Source: Chlorobiota bacterium (GTDB lineage: Bacteria > Bacteroidota > Ignavibacteria > OLB7). Taken from it: a stretch of DNA of 64,000 bases. The stretch's first letter is position 1; every line of letters begins with the position of its first letter. The DNA lies in NCBI GenBank assembly GCA_016710285.1, contig JADJXR010000001.1, positions 3,722,501 through 3,786,500 of the forward strand, in the 5' to 3' direction. Under the pieces are notes generated by a model, which was given only the letters and a program-made list of their open reading frames with translations, was not told the origin of the DNA and ran no database searches. This document shows, piece by piece, positions 1 through 8,512 of this stretch. A program made the position numbers and the translations under genes.

Positions 1-312
1 GTGTTCGGTGGCGGCGGTGATGATATGGTCCCCGATGCTGGCATACGCTTCGGCCACCCCTTTGATTGCCAGGTTGTCGGACTCCGTTGCCCCGGAAGTG
101 AACACCACTTCCATCGGCTGCGCACCGATTGCTTCGGCAATCAGCTCCCGCGATTGCTTCACCGCAATCTCGGCCCTCCAGCCATAAGGGTGGGTGGTGC
201 TTGCAGCGTTTCCAAACTGTTCGGTAAACCACGGGAGCATTGCCGCCAGCACGCGCGGGTCCACCGGGGTGGTGGCGTGGTTATCAAGGTAGATGGAGAT
301 GGGCGAAGGCAT
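1..312 (-). CDS. Cysteine desulfurase (NifS/IscS family), N-terminal part, cut by window edge
   Basis: Reverse-strand reading gives a protein starting MPSPISIYLDNHATTPVDPR and continuing to TSGATESDNLAIKG, the classic N-terminus of class V aminotransferase-fold cysteine desulfurases. These PLP enzymes take sulfur from L-cysteine to supply Fe-S cluster and tRNA thiolation pathways. The PLP lysine and active-site cysteine lie beyond the left edge, so IscS, NifS and SufS-like members cannot be separated. The family usually begins just before YLDN, which favours the ATG at 312. An in-frame ATG at 357 would add 15 residues. The gene is divergent from coaE. MiaB, an Fe-S enzyme, is encoded nearby, but no operon link is visible. 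Confidence 0.88.
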   Translation of the reverse strand, partial: MPSPISIYLDNHATTPVDPRVLAAMLPWFTEQFGNAASTTHPYGWRAEIAVKQSRELIAEAIGAQPMEVVFTSGATESDNLAIKGVAEAYASIGDHIITAATEH

Positions 313-433
313 GGAAGAACGATGGCGTGCGTGTGTGCGTGGATCGTTGTTGTTCATTACGCGATTGCCAGCCGGTGAAAGGCCATATCTGGCTATGTTT
401 GCGGCGGTCTAACGTAGCATTTTCCACAGGTCC

Positions 434-1216
434 ATGAAGCAAGACGTTCCGCAAAATTACACCAAGCCCGATGCTGGTGTCCCGTATGTGTTGGTTGGGC
501 TTACCGGCTCCATCGGCTCGGGGAAGTCGGCAGTGGGGAAGATACTGGAGGAGCACGGAATTCCGGTCCTGCAGGCCGATGCCATTGCCAAGGAGCTGAT
601 GAACAACGACCCCGAGTTGCGCCAAGCAATCATCCAGCAGTTCGGCCCAATGGCCTACCGCGATGGGGAGTTGAATAAATCTTGGATTGCCGAGCAGATT
701 TTCAGCAACCCCGCGCAGCGTGCGGCAATGAACAACCTTGTTCACCCGCGAACCATTGCCGAGCAAGGCCGCCGTGCGGTTGCGCTGGCCAACGCAGGGA
801 AGCGGGTGGTGGTGTGCGAAGCCGCGCTGATGTACGAAAGCGGGGGGGTCGAGCGATTCGATTACATTGTGGTGGTGGATGCCAAACCGGAAATCCGCTA
901 CCAACGCGCCGCGCTCCGCGACGCGGCATCGGTCCAGGAAATTCAGCGGCGCGACGCAGCGCAAATCCCAGCCGCAAAAAAAGTGGAGATGGCCGACTTC
1001 GTGATCCGCAACGATGGCACCGAGGCAGAGCTTCGCCGCAATGCCATGTTCATCATCATGCTGCTGCAAGGGCTTCCGCCACGGAGAGAGATGGAGTTGC
1101 CGGACGACCTTGATGAAGACCCGGACGATTCGGAGAACGACGGCATCGCGCCGCAGAATGACCCCTTGGCCAAACAGAGAAGGCCCCAGGGTAACGGGCT
1201 TCCCCCTGAATCGTAA
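434..1216 (+). CDS. coaE: Dephospho-CoA kinase
   Basis: Catalyses the last step of coenzyme A synthesis, ATP-dependent phosphorylation of the ribose 3'-OH of dephospho-CoA, in the cytosol. The P-loop GSIGSGKS lies at residues 25-32 and is followed by the family pattern QADAIAKELM. HPRTIAEQ and the ADFVIRNDGT segment near the end of the catalytic domain are also typical. The protein is 260 residues against about 200 for the family. The excess is a 15-residue N-terminal lead and an acidic, low-complexity C-terminal tail of about 45 residues (PDDLDEDPDDSEN), probably disordered. It stands about 100 bp upstream of miaB on the same strand. Confidence 0.95.
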   Translation: MKQDVPQNYTKPDAGVPYVLVGLTGSIGSGKSAVGKILEEHGIPVLQADAIAKELMNNDPELRQAIIQQFGPMAYRDGELNKSWIAEQIFSNPAQRAAMNNLVHPRTIAEQGRRAVALANAGKRVVVCEAALMYESGGVERFDYIVVVDAKPEIRYQRAALRDAASVQEIQRRDAAQIPAAKKVEMADFVIRNDGTEAELRRNAMFIIMLLQGLPPRREMELPDDLDEDPDDSENDGIAPQNDPLAKQRRPQGNGLPPES

Positions 1217-1314
1217 CCGTTATTCAATAGCCAAATTCCACCTTGCCCAGCGCATGGCAATCCCAATAACTTCGCGCAGTATTTGTAAGAAGATAGCCGC
1301 ATCAACCGACCATT

Positions 1315-2754
1315 ATGACCGACGTGATGAACGAATCATTCCCCGAAACAACACCGCTGACGGTGCAATCGCCACTGCAACCGGAAACCGGAAGCCCAGC
1401 CGCTGGCCGGAAGGTGTATGTTGAAACCTACGGCTGCCAGATGAACGAAGCCGACACCGAGATTGTGCTGTCGCTGATGAACCGCGAGGGCTACCAGCCC
1501 ACCGACCGCATCGAGCACGCCGATGTCGTGTTCCTGAACACCTGCTCCGTTCGCGACAACGCCGAGCAGCGGATCCACGAACGATTGAGCCACATCGCTT
1601 TCCACAAAAAGAAAAAGCCGGAAATGGTGGTTGGGGTGCTTGGCTGCATGGCCGAACGCCTGCGCCGCAAGCTGATTCACGAAGGCTCCATTGTGGACGT
1701 GGTTGTTGGTCCCGATGAGTACCGCGCGTTGCCGGAGCTGGTAAGCGAGGCCCAGTTCGGAACCAAAGGCTTGGCCGTAAAACTGAGCCGCGTGGAAACC
1801 TACGACGACATCACCCCGCTCCGGACCGAGGGGATCTCCGCATGGCTTTCGGTGATGCGGGGGTGCGATAAGTTCTGCACCTTCTGCGTGGTTCCCTTCA
1901 CCCGTGGGCGCGAGCGGAGCCGTTCGCTGGAGTCAATCGTGAAGGAGGTGGAGGGATTGGCCGAGCATGGATTCCGCGAGGTGACGTTGCTGGGCCAGAA
2001 CGTGAACAGCTACCGCTGGGAAGGGCGCGACTTCGCCGATCTTCTTGCCGCCGTTGCCGATGTTGACCCGCTGATCCGCATCCGCTACACCACTTCGCAC
2101 CCGCAGGATATGTCCGACAAACTGATTGAGACGATGGCCAGCCGGGCGAACATCTGCAACTACATCCATCTCCCTGTGCAATCCGGCAGCAACCGCATGC
2201 TGCAGTTGATGAACCGGACCTACACCATCGAACACTACCTTGAGCGGATTGCCAAGATTCACGAGCGGATCCCCAACGCCTCCCTGTCAACCGACATCAT
2301 CGCCGGATTCCCCACCGAGACCGACGACGACCACCGGCAAACCATCGAGCTGATGAAGCGTGTCCGGTACGACGGCGCATACATGTTCAAATACTCCCCC
2401 CGCGAAAACACCAAAGCGTGGGCAATGGGGGATAGCGTTCCAGAAGAAGTGAAAGCCGCACGGTTGGAGGAGATCATTGATCTTCAGCGGAAGATTGCCG
2501 AGGAGAACAACCAACGCCACGTTGGGACGATTGAGGAGGTGCTGGTGGATGGCGAAAGCAAGAAGGATGCCGCCGAATGGAAAGGGCGCACCGACACCAA
2601 CAAAGTGGTGATCTTCCGGCATGGCGATGAGCAGATTGGGGAGTACGTGAACGTGAAAATCCACCGCGCAACGGCGGCCACGCTTTTTGGCTCCGTGGTG
2701 GATGCCAACGGGCTTCCCAGGGAGTTCCCGATAGAGTTGTCGGTTGCCTTGTAA
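1315..2754 (+). CDS. miaB: tRNA-2-methylthio-N6-dimethylallyladenosine synthase
   Basis: Radical-SAM methylthiotransferase that converts i6A37 to ms2i6A37 in tRNAs reading UNN codons. The N-terminal UPF0004 domain has its three cluster cysteines at about C41 (ETYGCQMNEAD), C76 (NTCSVRDNAE) and C111 (VLGCMAERL). The radical-SAM cluster motif is C184-x3-C188-x2-C191 (CDKFCTFC), followed by PFTRGRERSR. A C-terminal TRAM-type domain contains VLVDGESKKD. Length (479 residues) is slightly above the usual 440-460 because of an N-terminal extension of about 30 residues rich in Thr and Pro. A start nearer VYVETYGC is therefore possible, but no better ATG is seen. MiaB rather than MtaB or RimO is favoured by the QMNEADTE and SNRMLQLMNR segments. 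Confidence 0.94.
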   Translation: MTDVMNESFPETTPLTVQSPLQPETGSPAAGRKVYVETYGCQMNEADTEIVLSLMNREGYQPTDRIEHADVVFLNTCSVRDNAEQRIHERLSHIAFHKKKKPEMVVGVLGCMAERLRRKLIHEGSIVDVVVGPDEYRALPELVSEAQFGTKGLAVKLSRVETYDDITPLRTEGISAWLSVMRGCDKFCTFCVVPFTRGRERSRSLESIVKEVEGLAEHGFREVTLLGQNVNSYRWEGRDFADLLAAVADVDPLIRIRYTTSHPQDMSDKLIETMASRANICNYIHLPVQSGSNRMLQLMNRTYTIEHYLERIAKIHERIPNASLSTDIIAGFPTETDDDHRQTIELMKRVRYDGAYMFKYSPRENTKAWAMGDSVPEEVKAARLEEIIDLQRKIAEENNQRHVGTIEEVLVDGESKKDAAEWKGRTDTNKVVIFRHGDEQIGEYVNVKIHRATAATLFGSVVDANGLPREFPIELSVAL

Positions 2755-2813
2755 GTGCCTGCCGATGAACATTGTTGATGGATACCAAGAACACACACAA
2801 CCCACCGAAACGC

Positions 2814-3956
2814 ATGAATAGAGTTACCGTGATTCTTGCATTGCTGGCGTGCATCGTTGCCGCCAATGGTGCAGTGGCGCAGGGGACCTACGAGGAACAA
2901 TCCCTTGCCATTCTGAAGCTGTACGAAAGTGGCAACAAAGCAAAACGCGACACCGCCTACACCCTGATTGATCGCTTAAAAGCCGACCGCCAAGCAAGGT
3001 TTTCCCCCGTGGTGCTGTTTGTTCGCGGGGAGATGACCCCCGACGACCGCTCGCTGAACCTGTACCGCGAAGTTATCGCGCTGGACCCCGGGGGCGCTTG
3101 GGCCGATGATGCCGCCGCCGCGCTGGCCTGCCGCTACGCCGCTAACCACGATTCGGCAGGGGCGCACACGTGGCTTGGAATGCTGAAATCCAACTACCCC
3201 CGCTCACCTCTTGCGCTATCCACGCAGGACTCCATTGCGGCGGTGAAAGATTGGCGAGTGCCGGAAACCCCGGCAGCTTCCCCAAAAACCGGAGCGACTT
3301 CAAAGAGCGACACTGCCCGCTCGCAGGTTCGCAGGCCAGCAACGTCATCTGGCGGCGGCGCGCAATCCACCGTCCGCCGCGACACTGCAACCAAAGCATC
3401 GCCAAAAAGCAGCACGAAAACGGCAACGCCAAGCAGCACAACAACATCAACAACGAAGCCGGCTTCAACAACGAAGCCCGCAACAACAACAAAGCCCGCA
3501 ACCTCAAAAACTTCCACGGCGGCGAAATCAACAACCTCCAAATCAACAACCTCCAAGCCGGCTTCTTCCAAGCCAGCAACGTCCAAGTCAACATCCACTG
3601 CCACCAAGCCAGCCAGCACATCCAAGCCAGCCAGCACATCCAAGCCAGCCAGCACGTCCAAGACGGTGAGCAAGCCAGCGGCCCCAACGCCGCCGGCATC
3701 AGATTCGGACGTAAGCAAGCTGCATGGGTATGCGTTGCAGGTTGGCGTGTTCCCTTCCAAGGAGGCTGCCCAACCACGCGTTGCCGAGCTTCAGCAAAAA
3801 AAGCTGCAAGTCTATGCCTTGCCGAAATTCATCGAGGGGAAGAAGCAGTACGCGGTGATTGTTGGCCCCTATTCAACGCTGGAGGAGGCCGACAACCACA
3901 AAGCAGAAATCGCCGCTGCCTGCGGTTGCCAATCGTTTATCGTGAAGGTTGAGTAA
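2814..3956 (+). CDS. Secreted SPOR-domain protein with long Lys/Ser/Thr/Pro linker
   Basis: Likely an envelope protein that binds denuded septal peptidoglycan through its C-terminal SPOR domain. From the ATG at 2814 the protein begins with a signal peptide (MNRVTVILALLACIVAANG, cut near AVAQ). In-frame starts at 2772 (TTG) and 2778 lie upstream but would put a polar stretch before it. Residues about 20-140 hold a helical TPR-like region (ILKLYESGNKAKRDTAYTLI). The middle 130 residues are a low-complexity Ser-Thr-Lys-Pro linker with repeated KPASTS units. The last 75 residues are a SPOR fold (GYALQVGVFPSKEAAQ, then KQYAVIVGPYSTLEEA). The linker DNA contains an exact short tandem repeat, annotated separately. 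The specific division role is inferred. Confidence 0.85.
   Translation: MNRVTVILALLACIVAANGAVAQGTYEEQSLAILKLYESGNKAKRDTAYTLIDRLKADRQARFSPVVLFVRGEMTPDDRSLNLYREVIALDPGGAWADDAAAALACRYAANHDSAGAHTWLGMLKSNYPRSPLALSTQDSIAAVKDWRVPETPAASPKTGATSKSDTARSQVRRPATSSGGGAQSTVRRDTATKASPKSSTKTATPSSTTTSTTKPASTTKPATTTKPATSKTSTAAKSTTSKSTTSKPASSKPATSKSTSTATKPASTSKPASTSKPASTSKTVSKPAAPTPPASDSDVSKLHGYALQVGVFPSKEAAQPRVAELQQKKLQVYALPKFIEGKKQYAVIVGPYSTLEEADNHKAEIAAACGCQSFIVKVE
3606..3659 (+). repeat. Three tandem 18-bp units inside the SPOR protein linker
   Basis: Three adjacent copies of AAGCCAGCCAGCACATCC, the last with one substitution (ACGTCC), encode KPASTS three times in frame. Because the unit is a multiple of three, copy changes alter linker length without breaking the frame. 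Related degenerate units extend on both sides (about 3440-3675). Confidence 0.9.
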
Positions 3957-4003
3957 GCCAGCGGGCTTGGTTATCAGGCCTTGCCAGTTTTTCATCTCCG
4001 TTT

Positions 4004-5284
4004 ATGCCAGAACACCATCATCTGCAACCGCTTGCTGTGCGGATGCGCCCTGCCACGCTGGACCAGGTTGTTGGGCAAGATCACCTGTTGGCCCAGGGCT
4101 GCCCGCTGCGGCGAATGGTGGAACGCCGCGCGCTCCGTTCAATGATTTTTTGGGGACCGCCGGGCGTTGGTAAAACCACCATTGCCCAGCTGCTGGCCGC
4201 GTCCGTTGGGGCCCAGTTTGTGCAGCTGTCGGCAATTTCCGCAGGGGTGAAAGATGTTCGGGCAGTGCTGGAACAGGGGAAGGCGATGCAGCGCGAAGGC
4301 CAGCAGTTGGTGCTGTTTCTTGATGAAATCCACCGCTTCAACAAAGCCCAGCAGGACGCACTTCTGCAAGGGGTGGAGGAAGCATGGGTGACGTTGGTTG
4401 GGGCCACAACCGAGAACCCGTCGTTCGAGGTAATTGCCCCGCTTCTTTCCCGCAGCGCGGTCTTCAAACTTCACCCCCTTTCTTCCCAGGCTCTGGACCA
4501 ACTGATTGTCCGCGCTTTTGCCGAGGACGACCGCCTGCACGGCATCACCCTTGAGGACCGCGACCTTCTGAAGCTCCTTTCCGGCGGCGATGGCCGCAAA
4601 CTTCTTACCGGGCTTGAGCTTTCCCGCGACCTTCTTCCGGCAAACGCCACCACCATCACCGGCGATGTTATCCGCGCGGCATTCAGCAGCCGCCAGTTCT
4701 ACGACAAGGCTGGCGAGATGCATTACGACACCATCAGCGCGTTTATCAAAAGCATTCGCGGAAGCGACCCCGATGCCGCACTTTTTTATTTGGCGCGGAT
4801 GATTGAGTCGGGCGAGGACCCGCTGTTCATTGCGCGGCGGCTGATTATTCTTGCCAGCGAGGATATCGGCAATGCGGACCCGTACGGCATCACTCTTGCA
4901 ACCAACGTGATGCTGGCGGTGGAGCGTGTGGGAATGCCGGAAGGGCGGATCATTCTTGCACAAGGGGTGACGTGGCTGGCCGCAGCCCAGAAAAGCAACG
5001 CCAGCTACGTGGGGATTGAGGCCGCGTTGAAGGATGCCCGCGATTATCCCCACTTGGCCCCGCCGCTCCATATCCGCAACGCTCCAACAGGGCTGATGAA
5101 ATCGTTGGGATACGGGAAAGGGTATCGCTACCCGCATGAGTTCGCTGGCGGCTTTGTTGAGCAGGAGTATTTTCCCGAGGAGCTTCGCGGGAAGGTCTAT
5201 TACCGCCCAACCGAAAACGGGGGGGAGAAGAAAATCTACGATCGGCTGCTGGCATTGCGGCCAAACAGATACCGCAAACCGTGA
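4004..5284 (+). CDS. rarA: Replication-associated recombination protein A (MgsA/RarA AAA+ ATPase)
   Basis: Clamp-loader-like AAA+ ATPase acting at stalled or gapped replication forks. RMRPATLDQVVGQDHLL opens the domain, Walker A GPPGVGKT lies at residues 51-58, and Walker B is LFLDEIHRFNKAQQD. The sensor segment GATTENPSFEV and the C-terminal tetramerisation region (SAFIKSIRGSDPDAALFYLARM, then ASEDIGNADP) are hallmark RarA sequences. The length of 426 residues is typical. It lies about 50 bp after the SPOR gene on the same strand and about 100 bp before nadB. Confidence 0.95.
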   Translation: MPEHHHLQPLAVRMRPATLDQVVGQDHLLAQGCPLRRMVERRALRSMIFWGPPGVGKTTIAQLLAASVGAQFVQLSAISAGVKDVRAVLEQGKAMQREGQQLVLFLDEIHRFNKAQQDALLQGVEEAWVTLVGATTENPSFEVIAPLLSRSAVFKLHPLSSQALDQLIVRAFAEDDRLHGITLEDRDLLKLLSGGDGRKLLTGLELSRDLLPANATTITGDVIRAAFSSRQFYDKAGEMHYDTISAFIKSIRGSDPDAALFYLARMIESGEDPLFIARRLIILASEDIGNADPYGITLATNVMLAVERVGMPEGRIILAQGVTWLAAAQKSNASYVGIEAALKDARDYPHLAPPLHIRNAPTGLMKSLGYGKGYRYPHEFAGGFVEQEYFPEELRGKVYYRPTENGGEKKIYDRLLALRPNRYRKP

Positions 5285-5387
5285 AGATTGAACGCCGGAA
5301 CGTGCAGTTGGAAAATGGAGTTGGAGTGTGAAGTTGGGGAGCGCAGCTGCGGCGCATGATAGCTTGCAACCCTTTCCAAACAACTTG

Positions 5388-7010
5388 ATGAGCACACGTC
5401 ACACCTCCGATTTCCTTGTTCTTGGGTCCGGCATTGCCGGGCTGACGTTCGCGCTGAAGGCGGCTGCGCTGGGGAGCGTCACCATCATCACCAAGAAGGA
5501 GCGGGCCGAATCGAACACGAACTACGCCCAGGGGGGAATTGCCGCAGTGATGGAGGAGACCGACACCGCCGAAGGGCATCTTCAAGATACCTTGGTTGCT
5601 GGTGCAGGATTATGCAATCGCCAGGCGGTGGAAGTGCTGGTGAACGAAGGCCCAGAGCGGATTAACGAGTTGATTGCCATGGGGGCGGAGTTCACCCGCA
5701 AGGCCGATGGTTCGCTTGATCTTGGCCGCGAAGGGGGCCACTCCCGGAATCGCATCGTCCACGCCGCCGATTTGACCGGGCGCGAGGTGGAGCGCGCACT
5801 GCTGCAGGCCGTGGCCGATAACCCGCGGATCACCATGCTGGAGTATTTCACCGCCGTCGAGCTTATCACCGAGCATCACATCCCGGGGGCGCGAACAATG
5901 GGCGTGCGCCACCGGAACTGCTACGGGGTCTATGCCTTGAACAACCGCTCGGGAAAGATTGAGATGTTCCTTGCGCGGCGGGTTCTGCTGGCCACCGGCG
6001 GGTGTGGCCAGGTCTATCTTCACACCACCAACCCCGCCATTGCCACCGCCGACGGCTACGCAATGGCTTACCGCGCCGGGGCAGTGTTGGCCGATATGGA
6101 GTTCGTTCAATTCCACCCAACAAGCCTGTACGCGCCGGAGCGGAAGGGGGGGACGTTCCTGATTACCGAGGCGGTTCGGGGGCATGGCGGAATTCTTCGC
6201 ACACGTTCTGGCGAGCGGTTCATGCCGCGCTACGACCACCGTGCCGAGCTTGCCCCGCGCGACATCGTTGCCCGCGCCATTGATGCCGAGCTGAAACGGA
6301 GCGGCGAACCCAGCGTGTTGCTTGACGTCACCCACATCCCCTACGACGACTTCCAACAACACTTCCCCAACATCGAAGCCGAGTGCGCCGCGCTTGGCAT
6401 TGACGTTCGGACAATGCCGATCCCCGTTGTGCCAGCGGCCCACTACCAGTGCGGTGGGGTGAAAACGGACCTTTGGGGAAGGACCTCAATCAACCGGCTG
6501 TATGCTTGTGGCGAGGTCTCCTGCACCGGCGTTCACGGCGCGAACCGATTGGCAAGCAACTCGCTGTTGGAAGCGTTGGTGTTCTCCCATCGGGCGTTCA
6601 ATAAAATCAAGGAGGAGTGGTGCGGCGGGGAGATGGCATATCCAGAGATCGCTTTGTGGAACGACCGCGGGATGTTCAACACCGAGGAATGGATTGTGGT
6701 GGAGCACGACCGCCGCGAAATCCAGCAGATCATGTGGGACCTTGTGGGGATTGTCCGCTCGAACGCCCGATTGGTCCGCGCTGCGCGGCGTGTGCGGCTG
6801 ATTCGGGATGAGATCGAGGAGTATTTCCGCCGAACAAAGATCACGGTTGAACTGATTGAGCTTCGGAACATTGCCGAAACCGCGCTGCTGATTGTTGAAG
6901 CCGCGCTGATGCGGAAGGAGAGCCGCGGCCTACATTTCACCACCGACTACCCCGAAACCGACGACGCGCTTTGGCTGCGCGACACCATTATCGAAAAAGC
7001 GGTGTTGTGA
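5388..7010 (+). CDS. nadB: L-aspartate oxidase
   Basis: FAD enzyme that oxidises L-aspartate to iminoaspartate, the first step of de novo NAD synthesis. The ATG at 5388 gives MSTRHTSDFLVLGSGIAGL, placing the dinucleotide-binding GSGIAG at residues 13-18 as expected. A GTG at 5328 would add 20 unconserved residues. YAQGGIAAV, LATGGCGQVY, EFVQFHPTSLY and CGEVSCTGVHGANRLASNSLLEALVF are conserved in the succinate dehydrogenase/aspartate oxidase family; the absence of a covalent-flavin histidine context and the length (540) favour NadB. nadC, the third enzyme of the pathway, is encoded at 41212 in this window. nadA is not seen. Confidence 0.94.
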   Translation: MSTRHTSDFLVLGSGIAGLTFALKAAALGSVTIITKKERAESNTNYAQGGIAAVMEETDTAEGHLQDTLVAGAGLCNRQAVEVLVNEGPERINELIAMGAEFTRKADGSLDLGREGGHSRNRIVHAADLTGREVERALLQAVADNPRITMLEYFTAVELITEHHIPGARTMGVRHRNCYGVYALNNRSGKIEMFLARRVLLATGGCGQVYLHTTNPAIATADGYAMAYRAGAVLADMEFVQFHPTSLYAPERKGGTFLITEAVRGHGGILRTRSGERFMPRYDHRAELAPRDIVARAIDAELKRSGEPSVLLDVTHIPYDDFQQHFPNIEAECAALGIDVRTMPIPVVPAAHYQCGGVKTDLWGRTSINRLYACGEVSCTGVHGANRLASNSLLEALVFSHRAFNKIKEEWCGGEMAYPEIALWNDRGMFNTEEWIVVEHDRREIQQIMWDLVGIVRSNARLVRAARRVRLIRDEIEEYFRRTKITVELIELRNIAETALLIVEAALMRKESRGLHFTTDYPETDDALWLRDTIIEKAVL

Positions 7011-7092
7011 TGAATGGCTTCTGGGCCGTTCCGCACCGACTTCTCCGTAGCTGCGGAGAATCCTTACTCAACGTCTGTCTATCCATTCTCTC

Positions 7093-7440
7093 ATGTACAT
7101 CACCGTTACGTCGCTGCGTCTTCGGAAGCTCACCGGCTTCTTCAAGCTCACCCTATTCGGGATGAAAATCTCGCGCCAAGCAATGAAACAGCCTGGCTTT
7201 GTGAAGCTGAGGAACAGAGGCTTTGGCTATCTCCATTACACGCTTACGGCATGGGAGAGCAAGGAGGCACTGAAGGAGTTTGCCCATTCGGGAGCGCATA
7301 AAGACGCAATGAAGCAAAGCAAACTTCTTGCAACCGAGATCAGAACACACACCTATGAAAGCGACCAATTCCCACGTTGGAACCAAGCAATAGAGGCGTT
7401 GAATAACGAGGGGAAGGTGATGATGTTTGGGGAGCGGTGA
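7093..7440 (+). CDS. Small protein of the ABM/spheroidene-monooxygenase-like (DUF3291) type
   Basis: A 115-residue protein with a ferredoxin-like ABM-fold pattern: an N-terminal strand MYITVTSLRL, then GFGYLHYTLTAWESKEALKEFAHSGAH, the characteristic strand-helix segment with W-x3-E-L-x2-F and the SGAH turn. It ends in a helix carrying EIRTHTYE. Relatives are annotated as DUF3291 or spheroidene-monooxygenase-like without a proven reaction, so no function is assigned. Lysine-rich and less GC-rich than its neighbours. It lies 82 bp after nadB and 85 bp before cdd, same strand. Confidence 0.75.
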   Translation: MYITVTSLRLRKLTGFFKLTLFGMKISRQAMKQPGFVKLRNRGFGYLHYTLTAWESKEALKEFAHSGAHKDAMKQSKLLATEIRTHTYESDQFPRWNQAIEALNNEGKVMMFGER

Positions 7441-7525
7441 GCATTGGCGCGACCCCGAACGGGGAAGGTGTGGCGACGGATCAAGAAGGATAGTACCAAT
7501 TCTCCCGGCCAACCAGATTTTTTTG

Positions 7526-7909
7526 ATGAACCCAGAATATCAACCGTTGGTGGATGCGGCCCGCGCGGCGCTTCCCCTTGCCCAAGCCCGATACTCCGGC
7601 TTCCGCGTTGCCGCCGCGCTTCTGTGTGGCGATGGCACCATTGTCACGGGGATTAACGTGGAGTGCAGCAGCTACGGCGGAACAATTTGCGCCGAGCGTT
7701 CGGCACTGGTAGGGGCGTTGTCGCAGGGGAAAAGCGGCTTCAGGGCGATTGCCATTGCCACCGAAACGGAGGGGCCAACCATGCCGTGCGGAATCTGCCG
7801 CCAACTCCTTCACGACTACGCGCCGGGGGCAACCGTGATTGCCGCAGGAAGCAACGCCACCGCCATCACCACGCTTCGCGAACTGCTGCCGCACGCTTTT
7901 ACGCTGTAG
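7526..7909 (+). CDS. cdd: Cytidine deaminase
   Basis: Zn-dependent deamination of cytidine and deoxycytidine to uridine forms, pyrimidine salvage, cytosolic. The tetrameric-type signature is present: CAE (C55-A56-E57, metal ligand plus catalytic Glu) and P87-C88-G89-I90-C91 with two further zinc cysteines. YSGFRVAAALL and GINVECSSYGGTICAERSAL are typical. At 127 residues it matches the small homotetrameric class. The ATG at 7526 was chosen because upstream in-frame sequence is unconserved. Confidence 0.95.
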   Translation: MNPEYQPLVDAARAALPLAQARYSGFRVAAALLCGDGTIVTGINVECSSYGGTICAERSALVGALSQGKSGFRAIAIATETEGPTMPCGICRQLLHDYAPGATVIAAGSNATAITTLRELLPHAFTL

Positions 7910-8382
7910 CGTGGCTGCAAAAAAACTGCTTGCATCTACTTTCCCATGAATGTATTATTGCCCGCCGACAATCTACGTCGTTCGGCATCTTGCGCAGTAA
8001 TGGCTTGGATATGCGGTTTGGAAGAAACGTAGAAGATCGCGTATGGGGTGGCAAGGGGCTTGGAAGTCAGGCAGCATTTATTTTCGGTTGCTTGCACGGG
8101 TGGAGCACCTTCTGTCCGTCTGACCTTCCCCTCGAACAAAGTCCCCAATGGTGGTAGCACCATGTGTCAAGGCGACCGGCGCGACGTTGAGGCCAAAAAG
8201 CATATCCACCGCACAACAGAACGCAGCATCGCCGTATATTTTTGGGAGGCGGTGATACTTTCCCAACAGCGGAACACCAACAAACTTGCAGCGGTGCCGA
8301 ACGACAGTTTTTTTTTCTGGGAAAACTTGCTTGGTGACCCTTCCTAATTTTGGGAATGGATATCCGTGCGAGGTACAGGAGG
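7910..8382. other. Intergenic region, possible structured RNA
   Basis: No recognisable protein. A block at about 8043-8165 shows nested complementarity: AGGGG and GTCAG near 8053-8070 face CTGAC and CCCCT near 8118-8132, with inner pairs GCAGC/GTTGC and GGTG/CACC. The region ends in the strong plus-strand terminator at 8383, although the last plus gene stops at 7909. I cannot match it to rnpB, ffs or ssrS consensus motifs. Confidence 0.35.
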
Positions 8383-8421
8383 GAGCGACCACGGTAGTGT
8401 GTGGTCGCTCTTTTTTTTTTT
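8383..8421 (+). terminator. Rho-independent terminator, plus strand
   Basis: Perfect 10-bp stem GAGCGACCAC with GTGGTCGCTC around an 8-nt loop, followed by 11 consecutive T. It points away from cdd, which ends 470 bp earlier, so it may end a separate small transcript. Confidence 0.85.
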
Positions 8422-8437
8422 CGATTAGGCTGCGCAA

Positions 8438-8477
8438 AACAATGCCCGACATCCGATACTGGATGCCGGGCATTGTT
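8438..8477 (-). terminator. Terminator hairpin of the mltD-like gene
   Basis: Long inverted repeat: arm AACAATGCCCGACATCC, loop GATACT, arm GGATGCCGGGCATTGTT, with one G-T type mismatch. Read on the minus strand it follows the stop of the transglycosylase gene by about 35 bp and runs into TTGTTTTG. Confidence 0.7.
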
Positions 8478-8512
8478 GTACGGCGCAATCGTCATTTAAA
8501 GAAGCGATTGCC

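Noticed and set aside
3606..3659. CRISPR or minisatellite locus
   Set aside because: The repeats are coding, in frame with a Ser/Thr/Lys/Pro linker, and have no spacers.
4139..5395. 418-codon minus-strand frame opposite rarA
   Set aside because: High-GC antisense shadow; the plus strand encodes a clear AAA+ protein.
7936..8163. 75-codon minus-strand frame in the cdd/mltD gap
   Set aside because: No family resemblance and no convincing start context; the region looks more like structured non-coding sequence.
8040..8170. RNase P RNA or SRP RNA
   Set aside because: The conserved GAGGAAAGTCC and GGAAGCAGCC-type cores are not present on either strand.
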